Shown: positions 1 through 6,445, counted from the first letter of the stretch. The stretch is DNA of 7,054 bases from Eubacteriales Family XIII. Incertae Sedis bacterium (GCA_031272745.1 JAISTF010000076.1:1-7054), one strand, 5' to 3'. Notes: generated by a model not told the origin, from the sequence alone. Translations and numbers: made by a program.

Positions 1-1553
1 CCGACGCGGGCGCGCAATCCCCCGACGCGCAACCCGACACGGATATGCAGGCCGACGCGCAACCCGACGCCGCGGACGGCATCGTGGTCTACGTCGGCAG
101 CACGGTGTTCGACGCGAGCCTCAATCCCGTGAAAAACAGCTACAACCCTTATTCCTTCACGAACTGCGCGCTGCTCACCGTCGCGCCCGACTCGTCCTAC
201 GTGGGCGACATGGCCGAATCGTGGACGGTTTCCGAAGACGCGCTCACCTACACCTACACATTGAAGGACGGGCTGAAGTTCAGCGACGGCTCGGATTTGA
301 CCGCCGGGGACGTCGTCTTCACCTACGAGACGGTCAAGGCGAACCAGGCGGAAAACGAGGACGTCGACCTCACGCGGCTTGCGTCCGTAGAGCAGACGGG
401 CGACCGGACGGTGGCGTTCACGCTCGCGGAGCCGTACTCCGCCTTCTTGGACGCGACCGCGCTGCTCGGCATCGTCCCAAGCGATGCGTACGACGCCGAC
501 GCCTTCGACCGATACCCCGTCGGCTCGGGGCCGTGGAAGGTCGTGCAGTACGACGCGAGCCAGCAGATCATCGTCGAGCCGAACGAATACTACTATGAAG
601 GCGCGCCGGCCATCCCGCGCGTGACGCTCGTGAACATGGACGCGAGCGCGGCGCTCGCGGCGGCGCAGTCCGGGCAGCTCGACGTCGTCATGGTCGGGCC
701 GGACTATGCCACCCAGACGGCGGCCGGCATGACGCTCCGCGCGCTCGAGACGATGGACATCCGCAACGTCAGCCTGCCGGTCACACCGGTGCATATGGAC
801 GAAGCAAGCGGCGAGACCGTGGGCAACGACGTCACCGCGGACCCCGCCGTCCGCAAGGCGCTGAACATCGGCATCGACCGCGCGGCGATCATCCAAAACG
901 CGTTCAACGGCATCGGCAAGCCCGCGCAGAGCTTCACGGCGAACCTGCCGTGGGCGGAGGCCGTAGCCGTGGACGACGGCAGGAAGGACGAGGCGGCCGC
1001 GCTCTTGGACGAGGCGGGTTGGACCGACGCGGACGGCGATGGCATTCGCGAGAAGGGCGGTCAGCGCTGCGCGTTCGACGTCTACGCGGCGGAAGACCGC
1101 TACGTGCTCGCGGCCGCGCTCGCGGAAGACGCGAAGGCGCTCGGCATCGAGATCGTCCCGCATTCGTCGGACTGGGGCGAGATCGGAGAAAACCGCGCCA
1201 CGGCGGGCGTCGTCTGGGGCTGGGGACAATACAGCCCGACCGTGCTCTACGCGCTCCTCGATTCCAAAGCGGCGTTCGACGGGTACAACAACGTCGTCGG
1301 CTACAATAGCCCCGAGGTGGACGCGCTCATCGACAAGGCCCTCGGCGAGACGTCGCAGGACGCGGCGCTCGAAGACTGGAAGCAGGTGCAGCGGCTCGCA
1401 AGCGAGGACGTCCCGTACCTCTATCTCGTCAACATCGAGCATTGTTATTTCGTCAGCGACCGCGTGGACATTTCGGAAGCGACGCAGATCCCCCACCCGC
1501 ACGGCCACGGCGCGCCCATCCTCTGTAATCTGAAAGACTGGACGCTGCGCTGA
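1..1553 (+). CDS. ABC transporter substrate-binding protein, family 5 (nickel/peptide/opine type), 5' end missing
   Basis: This is the extracytoplasmic binding component of an importer; it captures the ligand and hands it to the permeases encoded next. The frame (codons from position 3) is open to the left edge, so signal peptide and start are outside the window. The Met at 45 has no ribosome site and is internal. Numbering from that Met, residues 47-94 match the family-5 core (AESWTVSEDALTYTYTL, then LTAGDVVFTYE). GSGPWKV is at 160-166, VRKALNIGIDRAAI at 269-282, and the DADGDG turn often seen in this family at 328-333. The first visible residues form an Asp/Pro/Gln/Ala-rich linker, as expected between a lipid-anchored Cys and the folded domain. 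The tail has HPHGHG at 484-489. Ligand could be nickel, a metal chelate or a peptide; the family call is firm, the cargo is not. Confidence 0.93.
   Translation, partial: DAGAQSPDAQPDTDMQADAQPDAADGIVVYVGSTVFDASLNPVKNSYNPYSFTNCALLTVAPDSSYVGDMAESWTVSEDALTYTYTLKDGLKFSDGSDLTAGDVVFTYETVKANQAENEDVDLTRLASVEQTGDRTVAFTLAEPYSAFLDATALLGIVPSDAYDADAFDRYPVGSGPWKVVQYDASQQIIVEPNEYYYEGAPAIPRVTLVNMDASAALAAAQSGQLDVVMVGPDYATQTAAGMTLRALETMDIRNVSLPVTPVHMDEASGETVGNDVTADPAVRKALNIGIDRAAIIQNAFNGIGKPAQSFTANLPWAEAVAVDDGRKDEAAALLDEAGWTDADGDGIREKGGQRCAFDVYAAEDRYVLAAALAEDAKALGIEIVPHSSDWGEIGENRATAGVVWGWGQYSPTVLYALLDSKAAFDGYNNVVGYNSPEVDALIDKALGETSQDAALEDWKQVQRLASEDVPYLYLVNIEHCYFVSDRVDISEATQIPHPHGHGAPILCNLKDWTLR
22..68 (+). 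repeat. Short in-frame direct repeat encoding an Asp/Pro/Gln linker
   Basis: The 17-mer CCGACGCGCAACCCGAC occurs at 22-38 and again at 52-68, exactly 30 nt (10 codons) apart. A partial copy (CCGACGCG) is at the window edge, 1-8. It encodes repeated (P/A)DAQPD in the N-terminal linker of the binding protein. The in-frame spacing suggests expansion or contraction of a flexible spacer rather than a regulatory site. Confidence 0.7.
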
Positions 1554-1554
1554 C

Positions 1555-2541
1555 ATGCGGCTGAACGCGAAACTCGTCGCGGCGCCGGCCGCCCGCATGG
1601 TGCTCCTGCTGATCTGCGTGACCGTGCTTTCGTTTCTCTTAGTCGCAAACGCGCCGATCGACCCGCTCACGATGTACGTCGGCACGGAGTCGACGCTCTC
1701 CGACGCGGCGAAGGCGGAGATTGCGGAGCATTGGGGATTGGACGACCCGCTGCCCGAGCGCTACCTGATCTGGGCAAAGAACGCGCTGCACGGCGACCTC
1801 GGCACGTCGATCACCTACAAGCGCCCCGTGGCCGACATCCTGAAGGAACGCTTCGCGCTCTCCATTTGGCTCATGATGCTCGCATGGGTCTTTTCCGGCA
1901 TCCTCGGCTTCCTGCTTGGCATCGCCGCGGGTGTCCGGCAGGGCACCGCGTTCGACCGCGCGGTCAAGGTCTTCTGCCTGATCCTGCAATCGGCACCCGC
2001 GTTTTGGATCGGCCTGCTCGTGCTGAGCTTTTTCGCGGTGCGGCTCGGCTGGTTCCCGATCGGCATGGCCGTGCCGATGGGCAAGCTCGCCGCCGACGTG
2101 ACGCTCGCCGACCGCATCCACCATCTGATTCTCCCCGTGCTGACGCTCACGGTCGTCAGCATCGGAAAAATCACGCTCTACACGCGGCAGAAAACCGTCG
2201 AGACGATGGACAGCGAATACATCCTCTTCGCGCGGGCGCGCGGCGAGACGCGCGGGCAGATCGTCCGCCGCCATGTGGTCCGCAACGTCGCGCTCCCCGC
2301 CGTGACGATCCAGTTCGCCTCGTTCAGCGAGCTCTTCGGCGGCATGACGCTGGCCGAAACGGTCTTCGCCTACCCGGGCGTCGGCTCCGCGACGACGACC
2401 GCCGCGCTGAACGGCGACGTGCCGATGCTGCTCGGCGCCGTGCTCATCGGCGCGGTCTTCGTCTTCGCCGGCAACCTCATCGCGAACATCCTCTACGGCG
2501 TTCTCGACCCGAGGGTGCGGGAAAGGGGCGACTATGCCTGA
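1555..2541 (+). CDS. ABC transporter permease, NikB/DppB type
   Basis: First transmembrane subunit of the importer, 328 residues, a normal length for the family. Hydrophobic segments lie near residues 15-33, 100-126, 136-162, 188-208, 252-270 and 291-314. HGDLGTS at 79-85, after the first membrane segment, is the usual signature of this subunit. The cytoplasmic EAA loop that docks on the ATPase is at about 217-249 (ILFARARGETRGQIVRRH, then NVALP). VFAYPGVG at 270-277 and the C-terminal LDPRVR are also typical. The ATG lies one base after the stop of the binding-protein gene, with no clear ribosome site, which points to translational coupling. It pairs with the permease gene that follows. Confidence 0.94.
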   Translation: MRLNAKLVAAPAARMVLLLICVTVLSFLLVANAPIDPLTMYVGTESTLSDAAKAEIAEHWGLDDPLPERYLIWAKNALHGDLGTSITYKRPVADILKERFALSIWLMMLAWVFSGILGFLLGIAAGVRQGTAFDRAVKVFCLILQSAPAFWIGLLVLSFFAVRLGWFPIGMAVPMGKLAADVTLADRIHHLILPVLTLTVVSIGKITLYTRQKTVETMDSEYILFARARGETRGQIVRRHVVRNVALPAVTIQFASFSELFGGMTLAETVFAYPGVGSATTTAALNGDVPMLLGAVLIGAVFVFAGNLIANILYGVLDPRVRERGDYA

Positions 2542-3421
2542 CGCCATGCAGGGGCTTTTGCCCGACCCGCTCAGAAGCCTGCCGTCCCGCCCGCGCCTGC
2601 GCGCGCCGAACACGCGCCGCTGGCTGCTCGCCGCAGTCACGGCCTGCCTCGTCTACCTGCTCGTCGTCTTCGTCTGGGGCCGCGTCATGAGCCCCGACCT
2701 CTACGCGGTGCACTACGCGGACAAATTCCTGCCGCCCGACGCGGCCCACCCGTTCGGCACGGACTTCATGGGCCGCGACATGTTCCACCGCGCGATCAAG
2801 GGCCTGTCCAACAGCTTGGTCATCGGCGTGGTCGCGTCCGCCGTCAGCTCCGTGATCGGCCTCGCCTTCGGCATCCTCTCGGCCGTGATCGGCAAAGCCT
2901 TCGACAAGGCCGTGCTGTGGTGCGTCGACCTGTGCATGGGCCTGCCGCACCTCGTCCTGCTCATCCTCATCTCCTTCATGCTCGGCAAGGGCGCGTACGG
3001 CATCACGGTCGGCATCGCGCTCACGCACTGGCCCGAACTCACGCGCATCATCCGCGCAGAAGTGCTCCAACTCCGCGCCGCCCCCTACGTGCTGGCCGCC
3101 TACAAAATGGGGCAGAGCCGCCTGCGCGTCGCGCTCTTCCACATCGTCCCGCACGTCGTGCCCGTCTACCTCGTCGGCGTCGTGCTGCTCTTCCCGCACG
3201 CCATCATGCACGAAGCGTCCATCACCTTCCTCGGCTTCGGCCTGCCCGCCGAAACGCCCGCGATCGGCGTCATCCTCTCTGAAGCGATGAAACACATCGC
3301 GACCGGCAACTGGTGGCTCGCGCTCTTCCCCGGCCTGCTGCTGCTCGTCACCGTCATCCTCTTTGACCTGATCGGCGACGGCGTGAAAAAGCTGCTGAAC
3401 CCGCACAGCGGCAATCTCTGA
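2534..3421 (+). CDS. ABC transporter permease, NikC/DppC type
   Basis: Second transmembrane subunit, 295 residues. An N-terminal membrane segment (about 30-48) is followed by HPFGTDFMGRDMFHRAIKG at 72-90, the hallmark periplasm-side motif of DppC/NikC proteins. Further hydrophobic stretches lie at about 94-119, 128-150, 152-165, 208-222 and 260-280. The EAA loop is at about 184-212 (YVLAAYKMGQSRLRVALF, then HIVP). The tail GNWWLALFPGLLLLVTVI is also family-typical. The start overlaps the stop of the previous permease by 8 nt (ATGCCTGA), with a purine-rich AAAGGGG at 2522-2528, so the two permeases should be made in matched amounts. An alternative Met four codons in (2546) would change little. 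Confidence 0.94.
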   Translation: MPDAMQGLLPDPLRSLPSRPRLRAPNTRRWLLAAVTACLVYLLVVFVWGRVMSPDLYAVHYADKFLPPDAAHPFGTDFMGRDMFHRAIKGLSNSLVIGVVASAVSSVIGLAFGILSAVIGKAFDKAVLWCVDLCMGLPHLVLLILISFMLGKGAYGITVGIALTHWPELTRIIRAEVLQLRAAPYVLAAYKMGQSRLRVALFHIVPHVVPVYLVGVVLLFPHAIMHEASITFLGFGLPAETPAIGVILSEAMKHIATGNWWLALFPGLLLLVTVILFDLIGDGVKKLLNPHSGNL

Positions 3422-3435
3422 AAGGCGGCGGACGG

Positions 3436-4392
3436 ATGCACGATTATTCGAATAACCATAACCGTCATGCCACTGTGCCGGCATTGCTTGTGGATGAGCT
3501 GTCCGTTTCTTTCAGCATGTACGGGCGCGGGACCGCCAAGGCCGACCTTGACGCGATCCGCGCGCTTTCGCTCGACGTGATGCCCGGGGAGCTGCTCGCG
3601 GTCGTGGGGGCGTCCGGCTCCGGCAAGAGCGTGCTCGCGCATGCCGTGATGGGCATCCTGCCGAAGAACGCGCGCGTGGGCGGGCGCATCCTTTACCGCG
3701 GCGAGCCGCTCACGGAGAAACGGCTCGGGGCGCTGCGCGGGACGGAGATCGCGTTCATCCCGCAGGCGGTCGACTACCTCGACCCGCTGATGCGCGTGGA
3801 CCGGCAGGTCATCGGCACGCGCGGCACACGCGCGGCGCAGGAGGAGATTTTCGCGCGCTACCGGCTCGCGCCCGAGGTGGGGCGGCAGTACCCGTTCCAG
3901 CTCTCCGGCGGCATGGCGCGGCGCGTCCTCTTCGCGACGGCGGCCGTGGGCGGGGACGTGAAACTCGTCGTGGCAGACGAGCCGACGCCGGGGCTCGGCC
4001 CCGACCTCTGCGCAAAGATGATGAACCACTTCCGGCAGTTTGCGGACGCGGGCGCGGGCGTGCTCCTCATCACGCACGACGTGGATCTCGCGCTGGGTTA
4101 CGCCGACCGCGTCGCGGTCTTCTATGCGGGCGTGACGGTGGAGATCGCGACGGCGGCGGAATTTGCTTCCGGCGGCGCGGCGCTGCGGCACCCGTACAGC
4201 AGGGCGTTCGCGGACGCGCTCCCGCAAAACGCGTTTCGGCCCATCCCCGGCCGGCAGCCCTATGCGGGCGGCCTCGGGAAGGGATGTCCCTTTTTTGACC
4301 GGTGCACGGAGCGTCGGACGGACTGCGCGTCGGGTGACGTGCCGATGCGCGCGCTGCGCGGCGGGAAGGTGCGGTGTCTCCATGCGACTTGA
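3436..4392 (+). CDS. ABC transporter ATP-binding protein, NikD/DppD type, with C-terminal four-cysteine domain
   Basis: One of two ATPases energising the importer, 318 residues. Walker A is GASGSGKS at 58-65, Q-loop Gln110, ABC signature LSGGM at 156-160, Walker B LVVADEP ending in Asp181-Glu182, H-loop His214. The C-terminal oligopeptide-transporter extension contains GCPFFDRC with Cys284, 290, 297 and 314. This C-x5-C-x6-C-x16-C pattern is known in DppD-type subunits as a possible Fe-S site. The start was chosen because AAAGGCGG (3421-3428) precedes the ATG. A GTG at 3475 would remove an unusual Asn/His-rich 13-residue leader but has no ribosome site. The gene lies 14 nt after the upstream permease and overlaps the next ATPase by 11 nt. 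Confidence 0.93.
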   Translation: MHDYSNNHNRHATVPALLVDELSVSFSMYGRGTAKADLDAIRALSLDVMPGELLAVVGASGSGKSVLAHAVMGILPKNARVGGRILYRGEPLTEKRLGALRGTEIAFIPQAVDYLDPLMRVDRQVIGTRGTRAAQEEIFARYRLAPEVGRQYPFQLSGGMARRVLFATAAVGGDVKLVVADEPTPGLGPDLCAKMMNHFRQFADAGAGVLLITHDVDLALGYADRVAVFYAGVTVEIATAAEFASGGAALRHPYSRAFADALPQNAFRPIPGRQPYAGGLGKGCPFFDRCTERRTDCASGDVPMRALRGGKVRCLHAT

Positions 4393-5008
4393 AGCGAAGG
4401 ACATCCGGTTTCGCTACGGCGGCGGGAGCGGTGCGCGAGGCGGCGACGGACGGTCCGGCTGGGTGCTGGACGGCGTCAGCCTCTCCGTCGAAGCCGGCGA
4501 GCGCGTCGGCCTCGTCGGGCCGTCCGGTTGCGGCAAAACCACGCTCGCGAAAATCCTCGCCGGCTACCTCGCGCCGACGTCGGGGTCGGTGCTCTTGGAC
4601 GGCGCGCCGCTCCCCGCGCGCGGCTACTGCCCCGTCCAGATGATCTTCCAACACCCGGAGCTATCCGTGAATCCGCGCTGGACCATGCGGCGCATCCTGA
4701 CGGAAAACTGGACGCCGGACGCAGCGCTTGCGGACGCGCTCGGCCTCGAGGACGCGTGGATGAACCGGTGGCCCGCAGAACTCTCCGGCGGCGAACTGCA
4801 ACGCTTCTGCATCGCGCGCGTCCTCGGCCCCCGCACGCGCTTCCTGCTCTGCGACGAGATCAGCACGATGCTCGACGCCATCACGCAGGCCCAGGTCTGG
4901 CGGCTCCTCTTGGACGTCGCCGAACAGAACCGTCTCGGCCTGCTCGTCGTCACCCACAACCCCGCCCTCGCCGCCCGCGTCTGCACCCGCGTCGTGGAGA
5001 TGGGGTGA
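4382..5008 (+). CDS. ABC transporter ATP-binding protein, NikE/DppF type, short form
   Basis: Second ATPase, 208 residues. Walker A GPSGCGKT is at 46-53, Q-loop Gln90, signature LSGGE at 134-138, Walker B FLLCDEI with Asp158-Glu159, D-loop MLDA at 163-166, H-loop His192. All catalytic motifs are present, so it should be active as the heterodimer partner of the upstream ATPase. The ATG at 4382 was chosen because protein similarity begins there (MRLEAKDIRFRYGG); the frame is open further upstream but that reads through the previous gene. It overlaps that gene by 11 nt. It ends only 16 residues after the H-loop, without the C-terminal extension of most DppF/NikE-like subunits. A Gly-rich insert is at 13-26. 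It is the last gene of the operon. Confidence 0.92.
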   Translation: MRLEAKDIRFRYGGGSGARGGDGRSGWVLDGVSLSVEAGERVGLVGPSGCGKTTLAKILAGYLAPTSGSVLLDGAPLPARGYCPVQMIFQHPELSVNPRWTMRRILTENWTPDAALADALGLEDAWMNRWPAELSGGELQRFCIARVLGPRTRFLLCDEISTMLDAITQAQVWRLLLDVAEQNRLGLLVVTHNPALAARVCTRVVEMG

Positions 5009-5009
5009 G

Positions 5010-5028
5010 CCTGCGCCACGCGGACAGG
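5010..5028 (+). other. Small imperfect hairpin just after the transporter operon
   Basis: CCTG/CAGG plus CGC/GCG can pair around a CAC loop with a two-base bulge, starting two bases after the last stop codon. No U-tract follows, so it is not a standard intrinsic terminator. It may protect the 3' end of the transcript or be chance in GC-rich DNA. Confidence 0.25.
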
Positions 5029-5087
5029 TGCCGTGCTCAAATAATTCGGTTTTCCACGCTTTGCGTTCCAAAATCAGTGCCATTCAA

Positions 5088-5116
5088 GCGAAATTTTGCA
5101 TATTTCCGCGTTTTTT
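5088..5116 (+). terminator. Possible weak intrinsic terminator within the intergenic element
   Basis: GCGAAAT (5088-5094) can pair with ATTT-C-CGC (5102-5109, one bulged C) around a 7-nt loop. The run GTTTTTT follows directly (5110-5116). The stem is short and AT-rich, so efficiency is doubtful, but it is the best stop signal seen between the transporter operon and the next gene. The second T6 run (5173-5178) has a poorer stem. Confidence 0.35.
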
Positions 5117-5183
5117 GAGCAAATAATGGTCGCAAGCGAGCCTTTTCGCCCATAGAATTGCAGATTTCCGTCTTTTTTGAGCA
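5096..5183. repeat. Direct repeat pair, 26 bp, 23 identical, inside the intergenic element
   Basis: Copy 1 is at 5096-5121 and copy 2 at 5158-5183. Both read TTGCA-n-ATTTCCG-nn-TTTTTTGAGCA, and only three positions differ. A looser shared CAAGCGA lies before each copy (5085-5091 and 5133-5139), with about 14 extra bases in the second unit. TTTGAGCA in either copy can pair with TGCTCAAA at 5034-5041. Confidence 0.75.
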
Positions 5184-5218
5184 CGACGTCACAACCCCCG
5201 CACGCAGGGTGCTCTTTA

Positions 5219-5227
5219 TGCTATACT
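5219..5227 (+). promoter_or_regulatory. Extended -10 promoter for the URO-D-like gene
   Basis: TGCTATACT matches the extended -10 form TGnTATAAT with one mismatch. No good -35 box lies 16-18 bp upstream, which is usual for extended -10 promoters. Start of transcription would be near 5234, giving a leader of about 31 nt with AAGGAG at 5251-5256, 9 nt before the ATG. The gene therefore appears to be transcribed independently of the transporter operon. Confidence 0.6.
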
Positions 5228-5265
5228 GTGCCTGTGTTATTGGGCATAGAAAGGAGTAAGGGAAA

Positions 5266-6315
5266 ATGCTGACGGCGAAAGAGAATATGAGGCGGACGGT
5301 TTTTGGTGGCGGGGAGCCGGATCGGTTTGTCAATCAGTATGAGGCGTTGCAGATCCTGTTCCACCCGTGGATGATTCATTCCGGGCCGCCGCTGACGGAG
5401 GGCAAGGGGCCGGTCGTGAACGCGTGGGGGATCACGAATGATTGGCCGGTCGGTACGCCGGGGCAGTTTCCGGTGCATACGCCCGACAAGATCGTACTCA
5501 AGGACATCACGCATTGGCGCGACTATGTCAAGGCACCGCCCTTGACATTCCCGCAGGAAGAGTGGGACGCGTTCAAGGCCGAGTACGACGCGGTCGACAG
5601 CGAGCTGGCCTACTGCGCGCCGTTCGTCGCGCCCGGGCTGTTCGAGCAGACGCACCATCTCAGCGAAATCACGAACGCGCTCATGAATTATGTGCTCTAC
5701 CCGAAGGAGATGCACGAGCTGATCAAATACCTGACAGAGTGGGAGCTTGAGCTCGCCGAGGGCATCTGCGCGAATCTGAAGCCGGACGCGATTTTCCATC
5801 ACGACGACTGGGGTTCCGAGCTCTCCACGTTCATCAGTCCGGATATGTTCGCCGAGTTTTTCCTCGAGCCCTACAAGCAGATTTACGGATACTATCACGA
5901 CCACGGCGTCGAGATGGTGGTGCACCATTCGGACAGCTATGCCGCCACGCTCGTGCCGTATATGATTGAGATGGGCATCGACGTCTGGCAGGGCTGCATG
6001 GAGTCCAACGACGTGCCGGCGCTCCTCGAAAAATACCGCGGCAAGATCGCCTTCATGGGCAACATCGACAATAAGGACGTCGACCACGACGGCTGGACGC
6101 AAGAGGACGCCCGCAAGACGGTCGTGCGCGCCTGCCCCGACAAAAACACGCGCTCGTACATCCCCTGCATCACGCAGGGCGGCCCGGGCTCCGTGTACCC
6201 GGGGACCTATGTGGCGCTGACCGAGGAAATCGACCGGCGCAGCGAGGAAGTCTTCGGCGTGAAAGCGGCCGAGGCCGAGGCAGGGCGTCTGCCGTTGCAA
6301 ATCCTGTTCGGGTGA
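5266..6315 (+). CDS. Uroporphyrinogen decarboxylase-superfamily protein, MtaA/CmuA-like methyltransferase type
   Basis: A 349-residue cytosolic protein of the URO-D fold. Conserved pieces include HHDDWGSELSTFISPDMF at 178-195, FFLEPYKQIY at 198-207, VVHHSD at 218-223, MGIDVWQG at 236-243, FMGNID at 263-268 and CITQGGPGSVYPGTY at 301-315. Proteins of this pattern in anaerobes are usually corrinoid- or thiol-dependent methyltransferases rather than haem enzymes, and no haem genes are nearby. Methyltransferase members normally carry a zinc-binding His-x-Cys in the VVHHSD region. Here it is His221-Ser-Asp223, with Cys301 remaining further on, so zinc binding or chemistry may differ. AAGGAG at 5251-5256 supports this start. 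No corrinoid protein gene is in the window. Superfamily is sure; reaction and substrate are unknown. Confidence 0.88.
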   Translation: MLTAKENMRRTVFGGGEPDRFVNQYEALQILFHPWMIHSGPPLTEGKGPVVNAWGITNDWPVGTPGQFPVHTPDKIVLKDITHWRDYVKAPPLTFPQEEWDAFKAEYDAVDSELAYCAPFVAPGLFEQTHHLSEITNALMNYVLYPKEMHELIKYLTEWELELAEGICANLKPDAIFHHDDWGSELSTFISPDMFAEFFLEPYKQIYGYYHDHGVEMVVHHSDSYAATLVPYMIEMGIDVWQGCMESNDVPALLEKYRGKIAFMGNIDNKDVDHDGWTQEDARKTVVRACPDKNTRSYIPCITQGGPGSVYPGTYVALTEEIDRRSEEVFGVKAAEAEAGRLPLQILFG

Positions 6316-6325
6316 CGCGCGCCGC

Positions 6326-6354
6326 TTTACATCCCCGCGCAAATGAAATATAAT
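6326..6354 (+). promoter_or_regulatory. Sigma-A-type promoter of tRNA-Pro
   Basis: TTTACA at 6326-6331 and a perfect TATAAT at 6349-6354 are separated by exactly 17 bp. Transcription would start near 6361, about 7 nt before the mature tRNA. The -35 box begins 11 bases after the stop of the URO-D-like gene and no terminator intervenes, so read-through from that gene is also possible. Confidence 0.85.
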
Positions 6355-6367
6355 GATTCACGGTCGT

Positions 6368-6445
6368 CGGGGTGTAGCGCAGTTTGGTTAGCGTACCTGA
6401 CTGGGGGTCAGGGGGTCGTGAGTTCGAGTCTCACCACTCCGACCA
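6368..6445 (+). tRNA. tRNA-Pro, anticodon GGG
   Basis: Decodes proline codons CCC and CCU. The full cloverleaf can be drawn. Acceptor CGGGGTG/CACTCCG (6368-6374 with 6435-6441, one G-U pair), D stem GCGC/GCGT with a 10-nt loop, anticodon stem CCTGA/TCAGG, anticodon GGG at 6403-6405 after the invariant T, and T arm GTGAG-TTCGAGT-CTCAC. A73 is followed by an encoded CCA (6443-6445). Total length is 78 nt. Open frames running across it are spurious. Confidence 0.97.

Larger units (their letters stand above)
5032..5185. repeat. Inverted-repeat-bounded intergenic element, about 154 bp, MITE-like
   Basis: CGTGCTCAAA at 5032-5041 is a perfect reverse complement of TTTGAGCACG at 5176-5185. Extended to 18 bp (5032-5049 against 5168-5185), 15 positions still pair. 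The interior is clearly more AT-rich than the flanking genes and holds a 26-bp direct repeat. One minus-strand frame is open across it, but the internal repeats fall in different frames (offset 62), which argues against a protein. No convincing target-site duplication is visible: the CG on either side is part of the inverted ends. It could be a small non-autonomous mobile element, a dispersed intergenic repeat, or a structured RNA. Structure is seen directly; mobility is inference. Confidence 0.6.

Noticed and set aside
4163..4381. In-frame upstream extension of the second ATPase
   Set aside because: The extension lies inside the conserved C-terminal domain of the previous ATPase in another frame. 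Its residues are Arg/Gly-rich, and family similarity begins at the ATG at 4382.
1639..4654. Long minus-strand open frames opposite the permease and ATPase genes (up to about 400 codons)
   Set aside because: Their products are Arg/Asp/Glu/His-rich without recognisable domains. They mirror highly conserved GC-rich genes on the plus strand and result from the scarcity of stop codons in such DNA.
5032..5185. CRISPR array
   Set aside because: Only two repeat copies, imperfect, with inverted ends and no spacer series or cas genes.
5009..5265. A cobalamin or nickel/cobalt riboswitch before the URO-D-like gene
   Set aside because: No recognisable conserved core was found, and the predicted leader after the -10 element is only about 31 nt, too short for these classes.
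5037..5333. Minus-strand open frame of 98 codons covering the intergenic element
   Set aside because: It runs into the start of the URO-D-like gene. The two copies of the internal repeat fall in different frames, and no ribosome site was seen at its start. Better explained as non-coding repeat.
5266..6315. Haem-pathway uroporphyrinogen decarboxylase (HemE)
   Set aside because: The protein lacks the N-terminal arginine-rich substrate motif expected in HemE, its motifs fit methyltransferase-like relatives better, and no haem genes adjoin it.
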